From the NCBI RefSeq assembly GCF_036227565.1, contig NZ_CP109461.1:186001-250000 (forward strand): a stretch of 64,000 nt of DNA, in the 5' to 3' direction. This DNA is from Streptomyces sp. NBC_01454. GTDB taxonomy: Bacteria > Actinomycetota > Actinomycetes > Streptomycetales > Streptomycetaceae. The notes below the pieces were generated by a model, which made no database searches, had not been told where the DNA came from, and saw nothing but the letters and a program-made list of their open reading frames with translations. The position numbers were made by a program, and so were the translations under genes. This document shows, piece after piece, positions 18,331-26,874 of the stretch (positions within the stretch are counted from its first letter, which is position 1; the number at the start of each line of letters is the position of its first letter).

Positions 18331-18922
18331 GTGTGTCCAGAAGGTGATTGTGAGGTTCTGATGTAGGAGACGGAAGCGAACAGTCGCCATGTTGTTGTGG
18401 AGATGAAGGTAGGTCCTTCGGCATCGGCATGCAGGTGCAGGTGCAGGTGTCAAACCACCATGAGCTGCTGCGGTGAATGAGCCGTGGTGGTGAGCGTCAT
18501 GGAAAAGCCGTACTGAATGCGGCAGGTGGGGGTTGAGAAGGCGAACGCAAGTGAACCACTGATGACGTGTCGTAAAGCTTAGATGACATCAAAACCAGGG
18601 CCTCAATGCTGTCCTGGGACAAGTCAGACGAGAACCTGTCTATTGGTCTGGCGGTGTCCGGCATGAAGGTGGCGCGAGCTCAGTCCGGGCTTCACAACGG
18701 AACTGGAGAACTCCTCGACGCGAAACCGCGATCCACGGGTTGACGTGGCTCGCGAGAGGAAGAGGCTCAAGTGGCGAAGAGCCATGAGAGCCGGAGTACC
18801 GGTCGCGCGTCGGGAGGGCGGAATGTCCCGTAGTAGTGATGAAACCTCCGTAATAGAGGCGGAGCGAAGGGGACGTGTTGTTGGGTGTCGATCGGCGATC
18901 AACCAGAGATGGGAGGAATCGG

Positions 18923-20200
18923 ATGGTCGAGACGAGATCAGCGAGCAAGCCGTTTGATATTCCGAAACGGCTGATCTGGAACGCATACCTGAAGGTCAAG
19001 GCCAACAGGGGAGCGGCTGGGGTGGACGGGCAGTCGTTAGCGGAGTTTGAGCAGGATGAGAAGAACAACCTGTACAAGCTGTGGAATCGACTCTCCTCGG
19101 GAAGCTACTTCCCCCCACCCGTGAGAGCGGTTGACATTCCCAAAACCGGCGGTGGGACTCGGAGCCTTGGGGTTCCGACCGTGGCCGACAGAATCGCCCA
19201 GACGGTAGTGGCCATGACGTTGGAGCCAGATGTGGAGCAGATCTTCCATCAGGACTCGTATGGCTATCGCCCGAGGCGGTCCGTGCTGGATGCGGTGGAG
19301 ACGTGCAAGCAGCGGTGCTGGAGGCATCCCTGGGTGATCGACCTTGATATCCAGGGATTTTTCGACAACGTGCCGCACGCCCCCATCATCGCGGCAGTGG
19401 AAAGGCATACCAATCTCTCGTGGGTTCTGTTGTATGTGAAGCGATGGCTTGTCGCCCCTGTGCAACAGCCCGACGGAACGCTCGTCAGACGGGAAAAGGG
19501 AACTCCTCAAGGATCTTCTATTTCCCCGTTGTTGTCGAATCTGTTTATGCACTACGCCTTCGACGCGTGGTTGGCTCGGGAGTACCCGGCGATCAGGTTC
19601 GAGCGGTACGGCGACGACGCTGTGGTGCATTGCGCCAGTGAGAAGCAGGCGAATTTCGTCCGCGACATCATCGAGCGCAGGTTGCTGCAGTTCGGATTAC
19701 GTCTCCATCCGGAGAAGACCAGGGTGGTGTACTGCAAACAGGAAGGTCGTGAACGGGAGTTCCCGGTCACGGAGTTCACGTTCCTGGGGTACACCTTCCG
19801 TCCTCGGGCGGCCCGCTTGCGGGATGGGAGGCTGAAAACCGGCTTCCTTCCAGCAGTGAGCGAAACAGCCATGAAGTCCATGGCGAGGACTATCCGGAGT
19901 TGGCGACTGGGGCGCTGCACCGAGCTGAGCTTTCGGGAGATCGCCGCGATGATCAACCCTGTCGTGGCGGGATGGATCAATTACTATGGGCGCTTCTACA
20001 AGTCCAGATTGATCAGGTTCCTGGAACAGCGGATCAATCCGTTCCTGGTGAAATGGGCCCGGAGGAAGTACAAACGGTATCGTAGTGCCTCAAGGAAGGC
20101 CCGGAGGAGGCTGGCTGAGATTGCCTCAGCATTCCCGGGTATGTTCGCTCACTGGAAGCATGGCGCATTGCCCACTGGTTCAACAATGGGAGCCGTGTGA
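18923..20200 (+). CDS. Group II intron reverse transcriptase/maturase (YGDD)
   Basis: A 425-aa RT from ATG 18923 (MVETRSASKPFDIPK), chosen because GGGAGGAA lies just before it. RT motifs are RSLGVPTVADRIAQT, SYGYRPRRSVLDAV, VIDLDIQGFFDNVPH (catalytic Asp), KGTPQGSSISPLLSNLFMHYAFDAW and RYGDDAVVHC (YGDD in place of YADD). The maturase domain (VVAGWINYYGRFYKSR) is intact. No endonuclease domain. It is a close relative of the RT at 4771-6060. The stop codon lies in domain V. The intron appears competent. Confidence 0.9.
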   Translation: MVETRSASKPFDIPKRLIWNAYLKVKANRGAAGVDGQSLAEFEQDEKNNLYKLWNRLSSGSYFPPPVRAVDIPKTGGGTRSLGVPTVADRIAQTVVAMTLEPDVEQIFHQDSYGYRPRRSVLDAVETCKQRCWRHPWVIDLDIQGFFDNVPHAPIIAAVERHTNLSWVLLYVKRWLVAPVQQPDGTLVRREKGTPQGSSISPLLSNLFMHYAFDAWLAREYPAIRFERYGDDAVVHCASEKQANFVRDIIERRLLQFGLRLHPEKTRVVYCKQEGREREFPVTEFTFLGYTFRPRAARLRDGRLKTGFLPAVSETAMKSMARTIRSWRLGRCTELSFREIAAMINPVVAGWINYYGRFYKSRLIRFLEQRINPFLVKWARRKYKRYRSASRKARRRLAEIASAFPGMFAHWKHGALPTGSTMGAV

Positions 20201-20223
20201 GTCGCGAGGTTCACGCACGGTTC
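20190..20223 (+). ncRNA. Group II intron domain V
   Basis: A 34-nt hairpin GAGCCGTGTGAG...CGCACGGTTC followed three bases later by domain VI (GAGAGCGGCGGTGGG...). It fits the consensus well. Confidence 0.85.
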
Positions 20224-20263
20224 TGAGAGCGGCGGTGGGTGAGATTCCCGCCGCCGACTCACC

Positions 20264-20940
20264 TCCCAGCAGACTCCGGTGCGGCCGACTGATGCCCTGA
20301 GCCCCAACGAACGAAGTTTCCCCCGGAGTTCCCGAGAAGTATATTGACTGCCGCGGTCCGAATGAAAAATGCAGCCGTCGGTGAGGTGGGTGTTCCGTGC
20401 TGCCATGTCGAGTGCGTCCGATATGAGTGAGGTCTTCATATGGTCAGCCATCCCCCAGCCGATCACGGCCTTGGTATGGCAGTCAATAACCGTCGCGAGG
20501 TAGAGGAACCCGGCCCAGGTATGGATATACGTGATATCGCTGACAAGCTTGCGACCGGGGGCATCGGCGGTGAAGTCACGGGCTATCAGGTCGGGTGTGG
20601 ACGGCGCCGTGTCGTCGGCGACGGTGGTCACTCGCCAGGGTCGTGGCTGGCACGGGACCAGGCCCAGCTCGCGCATCAGAGCGCGGACCAGCTCCGGCCC
20701 GGCCTGCACGTTCATCCTCTTCAGGGCGGCGTGGACGCGCCGGTAGCCGTGGGTTTCGTGCGAGTCGGAGAAGACCTGGCAGATGATTTCCTTGAGTTCT
20801 GTGCGGCGCCCGGAGGTGGCCGACAACGGCCGGGAACGCCAGTGGTAGAAACCCGACGTCGATACACCTGCCCAGGCACACATTCGTCGCACGGGATAGG
20901 TATCGGACTCGCCGTCGATGAACTCGTACTTCTCCGTCAC
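20264..20940 (-). pseudogene. ISY OrfB transposase, 3' truncated
   Basis: About 225 codons from GTG 20940 (MTEKYEFIDGES). It has the HTH_21 region (GVSTSGFYHWRSRP; HETHGYRRVHAALKRM) and the integrase core with KLVSDITYIHTWAGFLYLATVIDCHTKAVIGW (first Asp) and CIFHSDRGSQYTSRELRGKLRSLGLRASVGRTGVCW (second Asp). The intron cuts the following D-N-A-x-A-E motif, so the catalytic Glu is lost. Transposition activity is not expected. Confidence 0.85.
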
Positions 20941-21227
20941 CGGTATTCCTGGGCGAAGAAGGCCGCCGCTTTTCCCAGGAACTCGGTCTTCATCCGCAGT
21001 TCACGGTTCTCGCGTTCCAGCTCACGCAGGCGAGCGCGTTCGCTGATGTTTAGGGGTGGTTCCTCGCCGGCGTGCTCCTGCCGGTAGCGGCTGACCCAGG
21101 TACCCAGAGTTCCCTCGTTCACCTGGATTTCCCGTGCGACCTCGGCGATCGGCCGGGACTCCACGACCACCATCTTGACTGCCTCGTCCCTGAATTCGGG
21201 ACTGAACTTCCTACGCTTTGGTGCCAC
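20937..21227 (-). CDS. ISY OrfA, helix-turn-helix protein
   Basis: A 96-aa IS3-type OrfA: MAPKRRKFSPEFRDEAVKMVV, then the HTH (PIAEVAREIQVNEGTLGTWVSRYR) and a leucine-zipper-like end (RARLRELERENRELRMKTEFLGKAAAFFA). It overlaps OrfB by 4 nt. In intact IS3 elements OrfA and OrfB are joined by frameshifting; here OrfB is broken. Confidence 0.85.
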   Translation of the reverse strand: MAPKRRKFSPEFRDEAVKMVVVESRPIAEVAREIQVNEGTLGTWVSRYRQEHAGEEPPLNISERARLRELERENRELRMKTEFLGKAAAFFAQEYR

Positions 21228-21436
21228 GTGCTCTCTCCGCCGTTCTGGACTTCGATCCTATCGGGGACCCCTGTCCGAGAACTTCGGGGCGGCTCACCCC
21301 TCGACGAGGAGCTGATGCTCGCCAGCATGCATGATGCCCCAGCGTAGGGGAGTCTGAAGAGCCCAGGTGGTGAGGAGACCTCCGGCCGATGCTGCCCACT
21401 CGCCGAACGTACCTACACCTGCGTCATCAGCGATTC

Positions 21437-22054
21437 CTACAGGCCGACCGACTTGAGCATATCCAGCAGCAGATCGACATTGCCGAGCGCCGTCTTCAAA
21501 GCCGCACGGGCGGCGTGAAGCCGCTCGGCCCTGACGGCGAGGGTGACCACGTCGCCCAGGGCGGTCGCGTGCTGGCTGACGGCGACCACCCCGAGGAGCA
21601 TGCGCAGCCCGGTCACGGCCTGCACAGCAGCCAGCGGGACCTAATGCAGGGTCATCACCCGCTGCGGCGTACCAGCCCGCAGTACCTGCCACCGGATGAA
21701 CTCCGCCCGCTTGGCCGGATCCCCGTCCGCTCCCACGCCGCGTTCCGGGCATCGTCATCCGGCTTCACGGCGTCGGCCACTGCCGCCTCGGTCTGCACCA
21801 CACCCAGCAACGCGTTGACCATCCGAGCCCGATAGGCGTCCGCCCCACCCAGCCGGCCAGCCTCCCCCGGAGTGTTCTGCCCGTGGTATCCTCAGCACAC
21901 CCATCGCTGCGGCGATCTGCTCGACGCCGACCGGCGTCTCTTCTCGCTGCTCATCCCACCCACTGATAGCAAGCAGGCTATCAACCCCGTCCCACAGACG
22001 GCAGCGGATACCGCGTAGATCCCCAGACCAGGAACATGCCACGCGCGTGATCAT
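21437..22054 (-). pseudogene. Decayed gene of unknown function, coupled to the upstream gene
   Basis: A single protein can be pieced together over three frames: MITRVACSWSGDLRG...IAAAMGVLRIPRAEH, then GEAGRLGGADAYRARMVNALLGVVQTEAAVADAVKPDDDARNAAWE, then ADGDPAKRAEFIRWQVLRAGTPQRVMTLH, a TAG stop near 21642, and VPLAAVQAVTGLRMLLGVVAVSQHATALGDVVTLAVRAERLHAARAALKTALGNVDLLLDMLKSVGL. That is two frameshifts and one nonsense codon. Its start overlaps the stop of 22051-22608 (ATGA). The last part is helical and Ala/Leu rich. Not recognised. Confidence 0.5.
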
Positions 22055-22608
22055 TCCTTAGCGTTCAATCCAGCAGCATCACCGGCAGGACCCAACACCC
22101 CCCGCTGCGAGGGGAAAGGGATGACCATCGCGCCGACACCCTCACCGGCTCTGCCGGCCCGGATCAGGGCTTCGGTCGCCCGCTGGGCCCGATCCATCGT
22201 CTCCGGGTCGAGGGGTGCCAACGGGTTCAGCCCCGACGGCGGATGGAGCATGACGACGACGCCCTCGGGCCCGCCCCCCAGCCCTCGGCCCACGGCCTGG
22301 TTGTTCTCGTAGAAGGTCACCATCTGCGCGAGAAACGGCATCTCACGGCGGAGCCGTTCAGCGACCAACGGCGTCAGCCGCTCACCATTGAGGAGAATCC
22401 GGCCGCTCTTGCCGACCGCCGCGGACAACACCCGGCCGTCCGGGGCGAAGTGGTACTTCGTCTCCACTCCGGTCTCCATCAGACCAGCCTCGACAGCCCG
22501 CTCCCACGCGTGCTCCAGACGTCTGACCTCCGCCTCCGGGAACGGCGGCATGCCGGCCTTAGGCGGCCGGGCACCCCGTTGTACGCGCTGATTCCTGATC
22601 TGCCCCAT
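22051..22608 (-). CDS. Hypothetical protein, 185 aa
   Basis: MGQIRNQRVQRGARPPKAGMPPFPEAEVRRLEHAWERAVEAG, then MVTFYENNQAVGRGLGGGPEGVVVMLHPPSGLNPLAPLDPETMDRAQRATEALIRAGRAGEGVGAMVIPFP. GGACGACGATG gives a reasonable start context. Composition and codon use look genuine; there is no membrane segment or signal peptide. It is the first gene of a pair with the decayed gene at 21437-22054. No family is recognised. It may be a plasmid or integrative-element cargo gene. Confidence 0.55.
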   Translation of the reverse strand: MGQIRNQRVQRGARPPKAGMPPFPEAEVRRLEHAWERAVEAGLMETGVETKYHFAPDGRVLSAAVGKSGRILLNGERLTPLVAERLRREMPFLAQMVTFYENNQAVGRGLGGGPEGVVVMLHPPSGLNPLAPLDPETMDRAQRATEALIRAGRAGEGVGAMVIPFPSQRGVLGPAGDAAGLNAKE

Positions 22609-22761
22609 CGTCGTCCTCCTCGTCTGTATCTCCCACTACAACGGCACAAGAGCGGGTGCAGGTACTCCGGCATCTGGGGGATAGCGTGGCACTGAGGTGA
22701 TCCCCGTGATGTGGACACACCTGACAATGGATCTTGTTGATCCTGGAAGGTGTAGATCTCT

Positions 22762-23070
22762 GTGGCACGGCCCTCGAAGTACAGTGCGGAGTTCCGGTCC
22801 GACGCGATCGCGTTGTGGCGGGCTTCGGCCGGCAGGCGGACGTTCAAGGACGTCGCGGCCGATCTGAACGTCAACCCCGAGACGCTGCGGACCTGGGTGC
22901 GCGACATGGACGCACCGTCGGCCGCCGCTGGCGCGTCGGATGGCGCGGAGGGCGAGCTGGCGCGGCTGCGGGCGGAGAACGCCCGGCTGCTGAAGAACGA
23001 GAAGGAATGGCAGCTGGAGCGGGAGATCCTGCGCCGGGCAGCGGCGTATTTTGCCCGGGAGATGAAGTGA
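22762..23070 (+). CDS. ISX OrfA, helix-turn-helix protein
   Basis: A 102-aa IS3 OrfA from GTG (MARPSKYSAEFRSDAIALW). The HTH is RTFKDVAADLNVNPETLRTWVRD, followed by a leucine-zipper region (EGELARLRAENARLLKNEKEWQLEREILRRAAAYFAREMK). It binds the IS ends and joins OrfB by frameshifting in this family. Overlaps OrfB by 4 nt. Confidence 0.9.
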   Translation: MARPSKYSAEFRSDAIALWRASAGRRTFKDVAADLNVNPETLRTWVRDMDAPSAAAGASDGAEGELARLRAENARLLKNEKEWQLEREILRRAAAYFAREMK

Positions 23071-23966
23071 AGACCGCCGCTTGGGACTTCGTCTCCGCCC
23101 ATGCCGAGATGTTCGGCGTCAAGCGGATATGCCGGGTGCTGGAGGTCTCCCGCTCGGGCTACTACGGGTGGATCGCCGGCGCCGAAGCGCGGGCCGTGCA
23201 GCAGGCCGCCGAGGACACGCTGGTCGCCGAGATCCGCGAGATCCACGCCGAACACCGCGGGAACTACGGCGCGTTGCGGGTCCACGCCGAGCTGCGCGGC
23301 TTCGGCCACACGGTCAACCGCAAGCGGGTCGCGCGGCTGATGCGCAAGCACGACATCGTCGGCCGCCACCTGCGCAAGAAGAAGCGCACCACGACTCCAG
23401 ACCGCCTCGCGCCGCCGGTGCCGGACCTGGTCCGGCGGGACTTCACCGCCGGCGATCTGGACGAGAAGTGGTGCGGTGACATCACATACGTGCAGGTCGG
23501 AGCAACGTGGCTCTACCTCGCCTGCGTCGTGGACATCCGGTCCCGCCGGGTGCTCGGCTGGTCGATGGCCCCGCACATGCGGGCCGAACTCGTCATCGAC
23601 GCGCTCCAGAACGCGGTCGCCGCCCGCGGCGGCAACGTGGCCGGAGTGATCTTCCACGCGGACCGCGGGTCGCAGTACACCTCGGCCGCGTTCGCCCAGG
23701 TCTGCGACCGGTACGGCATCCGCAGGAGCATGGGCAGGGTCGGCTCAAGTTACGACAACGCCCTGGCCGAGAGTTTCTGGCAGGGCCTGAAGCGAGAAAC
23801 GATGTACGGGAAACTGTTCTTGACGATGCGGCAGGCGAGGCTGGAGATATTCCAGTGGCTCACCTACTACAACGCCCGCCGCCGCCACAGCGCCCTGGGC
23901 TACCTCTCCCCAATGGAGTTCGAACAGCAGCACCACAAGACAGCTAAACTCTCACTCGCAGCATGA
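23067..23966 (+). CDS. ISX OrfB, DDE transposase
   Basis: A 299-aa transposase starting at GTG 23067. It has the HTH_21 domain (RICRVLEVSRSGYYGW; HRGNYGALRVHAELRG) and the rve integrase core: KWCGDITYVQVGATWLYLACVVD (Asp 1), VIFHADRGSQYTSAAF (Asp 2) and SSYDNALAESFWQGLKRE (Glu), with the standard tail YYNARRRHSALGYLSPMEFE. Intact, and identical to copy 2. Confidence 0.92.
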   Translation: MKTAAWDFVSAHAEMFGVKRICRVLEVSRSGYYGWIAGAEARAVQQAAEDTLVAEIREIHAEHRGNYGALRVHAELRGFGHTVNRKRVARLMRKHDIVGRHLRKKKRTTTPDRLAPPVPDLVRRDFTAGDLDEKWCGDITYVQVGATWLYLACVVDIRSRRVLGWSMAPHMRAELVIDALQNAVAARGGNVAGVIFHADRGSQYTSAAFAQVCDRYGIRRSMGRVGSSYDNALAESFWQGLKRETMYGKLFLTMRQARLEIFQWLTYYNARRRHSALGYLSPMEFEQQHHKTAKLSLAA

Positions 23967-24124
23967 ACCCCTGTGTCCACACTCCGGGGGTCACCTCACG
24001 GGCCACTCGACCCGGCCCAGCGCTCACGCTCCATCGTGAGCCCAGGCCGGGCAGCAGGACGGCGCGCCGACCGCGCCTCGTCCGCTCACTTGCGGGCGAT
24101 CCGCAGTCGCTTGGCGCCACTGTA

Positions 24125-24146
24125 TTCTATTGGCCGACCAATACAA
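24125..24146. promoter_or_regulatory. Palindromic candidate MarR operator
   Basis: ATTCTATTGG-CCGA-CCAATACAAT, an almost perfect inverted repeat 65 nt before the MarR start. It is much more AT-rich than its surroundings. The core CCGACCAA recurs as its complement before the isochorismatase-like gene (25810-25835). Confidence 0.55.
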
Positions 24147-24210
24147 TGGGGTGAGGTGATCCTCTGGCAGAATTGCCGGGACTTGCCTACCCGCGGGGGG
24201 ATCGACAGCT

Positions 24211-24723
24211 ATGCCGCCAGCATCCGAACCGGTACATGGGCGAGACCATGTACCGACCGTCGCCGGCGCTCCGATGAGCGAGGCCATCTTCCGTGCTGCC
24301 CGCGTGCACCGGATAACGGCCGGCAGTCTGCTGCGTGAGACCGGCCTGTATCCGGGGCAGGAACTGCTGATGATGCAGCTGTGGGAACGCGGTGAGGAGC
24401 GCCAGATGGACTTGATCAAAACGCTCGGTCTGGATCCGTCGACCGTCACCAAGATGCTGCAGCGCCTGGAGCAGTCCGGCTTCGTCACCCGCAAGCCTTC
24501 CCCCGTCGACCGCCGGGCCGTCGTCGTGAGCGCCACCCGCGCGGGCCAGGCTCTGCGCGACCGAGTCACCCAGGCATGGCGCGATCTGGAACAGGTCACC
24601 GCAGCAGGGTTCACGGACGAGGAGTGCGACCAGGCGATGCGTCTGCTGGCCCGGATCGAGGCGAACCTGACGACCGCGCCGTCCGCCACCGATTCCGTCG
24701 ACCGCCCCTCGGCCACCCCCTGA
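24211..24723 (+). CDS. MarR-family transcriptional regulator
   Basis: 170 aa from ATG 24211, supported by GGGGGGA 8 nt upstream. ATG 24274 (MSEAIFRAARVH) is an alternative nearer the family's usual start. The winged helix is complete: GLYPGQELLMMQLWERGEERQMDLIKTLGLDPSTVTKMLQRLEQSGFVTRKPSPVDRRAVVVSATRAG, with the DRR of the wing. MarR proteins repress genes for stress or aromatic-compound response and are released by small ligands. The palindrome just upstream suggests autoregulation. Its targets may include the genes at 25.9-28 kb. Confidence 0.88.
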   Translation: MPPASEPVHGRDHVPTVAGAPMSEAIFRAARVHRITAGSLLRETGLYPGQELLMMQLWERGEERQMDLIKTLGLDPSTVTKMLQRLEQSGFVTRKPSPVDRRAVVVSATRAGQALRDRVTQAWRDLEQVTAAGFTDEECDQAMRLLARIEANLTTAPSATDSVDRPSATP

Positions 24724-25198
24724 CGCCCTCGCCCGGTCCCTTGCCGACGGCGGCGTCCTGACCTATCCGGTCCGGCGGCAGGCGCTGGAGGCGGTGCCGC
24801 AGCACCGGAGTGTACCCGGCTTCCGCCTGGTCGCCGGCAAAGGCGACGGGCAGGGGCCGCCGGCCTGCGAGCCGCTCACCGCAGAGCCGGAAGCCCCGTG
24901 GAGCTGCGGGCTGGAGGATGCCGGGAACCGTCATGCCGGACCTCGGCCCGACGAGGAGCCGGGTTCCGCATTACTGCACTTCAACCATGATTTTCCGGGT
25001 CCGGTCGGATGGCGGGAAGGGGACCTAACGCCCCGGCCGTGCGGCGAGGACTGACGGTGCCTCCGTCGTCACGGCACTCCCCGTCGCGCCCCCTCGACGT
25101 CTGACCTGGACCCGCGCCTGGCCGGCGTCCGGGCAGGGGCCGCATCTCGGCGCGCCGCTGCATGGAGGGCCGCCATTCTCCGGCGAGCGCCGAATGGG
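24724..25198. other. No gene seen
   Basis: Short open frames only, without recognisable motifs. The stretch connects the MarR gene to a truncated lysR copy and may be rearrangement debris. Confidence 0.4.
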
Positions 25199-25746
25199 CC
25201 GTCTCGACCGCGAGCTGTTCGAACGCCGCGCCCGCGGCGTCACCCCGTTCCCCTTCGCGGACGAGTTCGCCGCACAGCTGTCCGCCCCGCTCGACCAGCT
25301 CGCGCACGTCGCCGGCGAGACGCCCGGCCCCGTCGCGGCATCGGTGTACCTCGCGGGACCAGCAGAGTTCCTGTGCACCGTCCTGCTCGCAGTGCTGGCT
25401 CCCCTCACAGCCGACGGCGTCCGGCTGCGGGTGACCACCGGGCTGACCGCCCAGCTGCTGGACGAGCTGCGCGCCGGCCGCCACGATCTCCTCGTCACCA
25501 CCCAGCGCCCCCGCATCCGCTCCCTGCACGCCGAACCGCTCGCCGACGAGGAGTTCGTCCTGGTCGCGGCTCGCCCGTGGGCGGAGCAGCTGACGGGGCA
25601 GGAGCTGCCGAACGCCCTGCAGGAACTCCCGCTGGTCACCTACGCCGAAGACCTGCCGATCGCCCGCCGCTACTGGCGGCACGTCTTCGGCACCCGCCTC
25701 CAGGCCCAGGCCGCGGTGACGGTCCCGGATCTGCGCGGCGTCCTCA
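25199..25746 (+). pseudogene. Internal fragment of a LysR regulator, duplicated from 53317-53864
   Basis: 548 bp match the lysR gene at 53162 with very few changes (for example a Ser-to-Gly and a Pro-to-Gln codon). It covers the end of the HTH linker and most of the ligand-binding domain, and lacks the DNA-binding helix and the C-terminus. It is open in the same frame as the hydrolase downstream, but that gene has its own ribosome-binding site, so a real fusion is unlikely. No IS end lies at either border. Confidence 0.85.
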
Positions 25747-25809
25747 ATCGGACCGGATTTCGCCTTGCGCGTTCCTTGGGAATAGATCCCGGGTGCCGTA
25801 CGCTGGAGA

Positions 25810-25835
25810 CAATAGGTTGGTCGGCAAAGCAATTG
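25810..25835. promoter_or_regulatory. Possible second MarR site before the hydrolase gene
   Basis: CAATAGGTTGGTCGGCAAAG contains TTGGTCGGC, the complement of the core of the palindrome at 24125-24146, placed about 75 nt before the start codon. The match is 9 bases, so this is only suggestive. Confidence 0.35.
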
Positions 25836-25907
25836 CTCCGACGGGAGCCCCGGCCGATCCGTACAACCGCCCGGACGGCAGTCCGACAACTCAGGAGAAG
25901 TCCCCTC

Positions 25908-26495
25908 ATGACCGCACAGCCCTTCACCGCCGACAACACGGCGATGCTGCTCATCGACCACCAGGTCGGCACCATGGGATGGGTCGGTTCCATCCCCTTC
26001 GACGAGATGAAGGCCAACGCCCTCGCCTTGGCAAAGGCCGCCAAGGCTCTGGACATCCCCGTGGTCGTCACCTCCTCCATGGAGGAGTACGCCCAGGGTC
26101 CCCTGCTGGCCGAGCTCGAGGAGATCGCCCCGGAGGAGTTCGCCGCGCGCATCAAGCGCCAGGGTGTCGTCAACGCTTTCGACGACGAGAACTTCGCCGC
26201 CGCGGTCAAGGCCGCCGGCCGCAAGAACCTGATCATCGCAGGCGTCACCAACGACGTGTGCACCGTCTTCCCCACTCTGACCGCACTGCGGGAGGGCTAC
26301 CAGGTCCAGGTCGTCGCCGACGCCGGCGGCTCCCCCTCGAAGATGGCCGACGAGATCTCCATCCGCCGCATGGAGAACGCCGGGGCCACCATCACCTCCA
26401 CCAACCAGCTCCTGGCCGAACTGGCCGGAAGCTGGACCAGCGAGCGCGGCAACAAGATCATCTCGATCGTGATGGGCCTCATGCCCCAGCAGTGA
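25908..26495 (+). CDS. Isochorismatase-family cysteine hydrolase (YcaC-like)
   Basis: A 195-aa hydrolase. ATG 25908 is chosen because AGGAGAAG precedes it by 8 nt. Family motifs are NTAMLLIDHQVGTMGWV with the catalytic Asp, IKRQGVVNAFDDENF around the catalytic Lys, and IAGVTNDVCTVFPTLTALREGYQ with the nucleophile Cys (about 118). It resembles the YcaC branch of octameric hydrolases of unknown substrate more than true isochorismatases. It sits between a MarR gene and a flavin monooxygenase, so a detoxifying role is plausible but unproven. Confidence 0.88.
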   Translation: MTAQPFTADNTAMLLIDHQVGTMGWVGSIPFDEMKANALALAKAAKALDIPVVVTSSMEEYAQGPLLAELEEIAPEEFAARIKRQGVVNAFDDENFAAAVKAAGRKNLIIAGVTNDVCTVFPTLTALREGYQVQVVADAGGSPSKMADEISIRRMENAGATITSTNQLLAELAGSWTSERGNKIISIVMGLMPQQ

Positions 26496-26597
26496 TCCCG
26501 CGCGATATGAACCGCGGCACCCGGGACCACCCTCACCCGGGCGGCGCACCGACGCGATGCAGATCCAACCTGATCTGCGACTTCGTGATCGAAGAGG

Positions 26598-26624
26598 TGC
26601 GGGGCGGGCCCGGCCCGCCCCGCA
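26598..26624. terminator. Perfect GC hairpin after the hydrolase gene
   Basis: Arms TGCGGGGCGGGCC and its complement around a single base, about 100 nt past the stop. No T-run follows. It may end transcription of the hydrolase gene. Confidence 0.5.
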
Positions 26625-26659
26625 ACCGCGATGGCTCCACCAGGTTCTCGACCCGGCCC

Positions 26660-26785
26660 GGCGGGGCCCCGCCGGGAGGCGGGGCCCCGCCGGGAGGCGG
26701 GGCCCCGCCGGGAGGCGGGGCCCCGCCGGGAGGCGGGGCCCCGCCGGGAGGCGGGGCCCCGCCGGGAGGCGGGGCCCCGCCGGGA
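26660..26785. repeat. Seven tandem 18-bp palindromic repeats
   Basis: The unit GGCGGGGCCCCGCCGGGA is repeated seven times without change. Each unit contains the 14-bp palindrome GGCGGGGCCCCGCC. It lies between the hydrolase and the monooxygenase, about 90 nt before the latter's start. It is in no credible gene. It may act as a variable-length hairpin block. Confidence 0.9.
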
Positions 26786-26874
26786 GGCACACGCCCGCAA
26801 CCTCACACCCCACCCGGTCCACCACCCTTTCCTCTCTTGCCCAACAAAGCCTATCGCTTGCCCGGGAGGGCGCA

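Larger units (their letters stand above)
18331..20263 (+). mobile_element. Complete group II intron inside IS3-family transposase sequence
   Basis: A 1933-nt intron: GTGTG at 18331, about 590 nt of ribozyme, the RT at 18923-20200, domain V at 20190-20223, and domain VI ending CCGACTCACC at 20263. The 5' exon is the end of ISX (antisense, ...CCAGGGCGTTG). The 3' exon is a different IS3 element (TCCCAGCAGAC...). Both are cut at the same place in the Asp codon of the conserved D-N-A-x-A-E-S motif of OrfB. The last base of the intron is uncertain by one. Confidence 0.85.
20264..21297 (-). mobile_element. IS3-family element ISY, truncated by the intron
   Basis: Read on the minus strand: an inverted-repeat-like end near 21297 (TGAGCCGCCCCGAAGTTCTC), then OrfA and OrfB, cut at 20264 by the group II intron. 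The remaining third of OrfB and the right end are absent. What lies beyond the intron belongs to ISX. Confidence 0.75.
22693..23998 (+). mobile_element. IS3-family element ISX, copy 1
   Basis: A 1306-bp element with inverted repeats TGAGGTGATCCCCGTGATGT on the left and TGAGGTGACCCCCGGAGTGT on the right (complement). Copy 2 at 33399-34704 has the same length and the same proteins. No clear 3-bp target duplication is visible (CAC on the left, CGG on the right). Confidence 0.92.

Noticed and set aside
25194..26495. A fusion of a LysR domain with an isochorismatase
   Set aside because: The hydrolase has its own ribosome-binding site and start. The 5' part is a duplicated fragment without HTH and without a start.
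26660..26785. Short regular palindromic repeats that might be CRISPR
   Set aside because: Units are directly adjacent, 18 bp, with no spacers.
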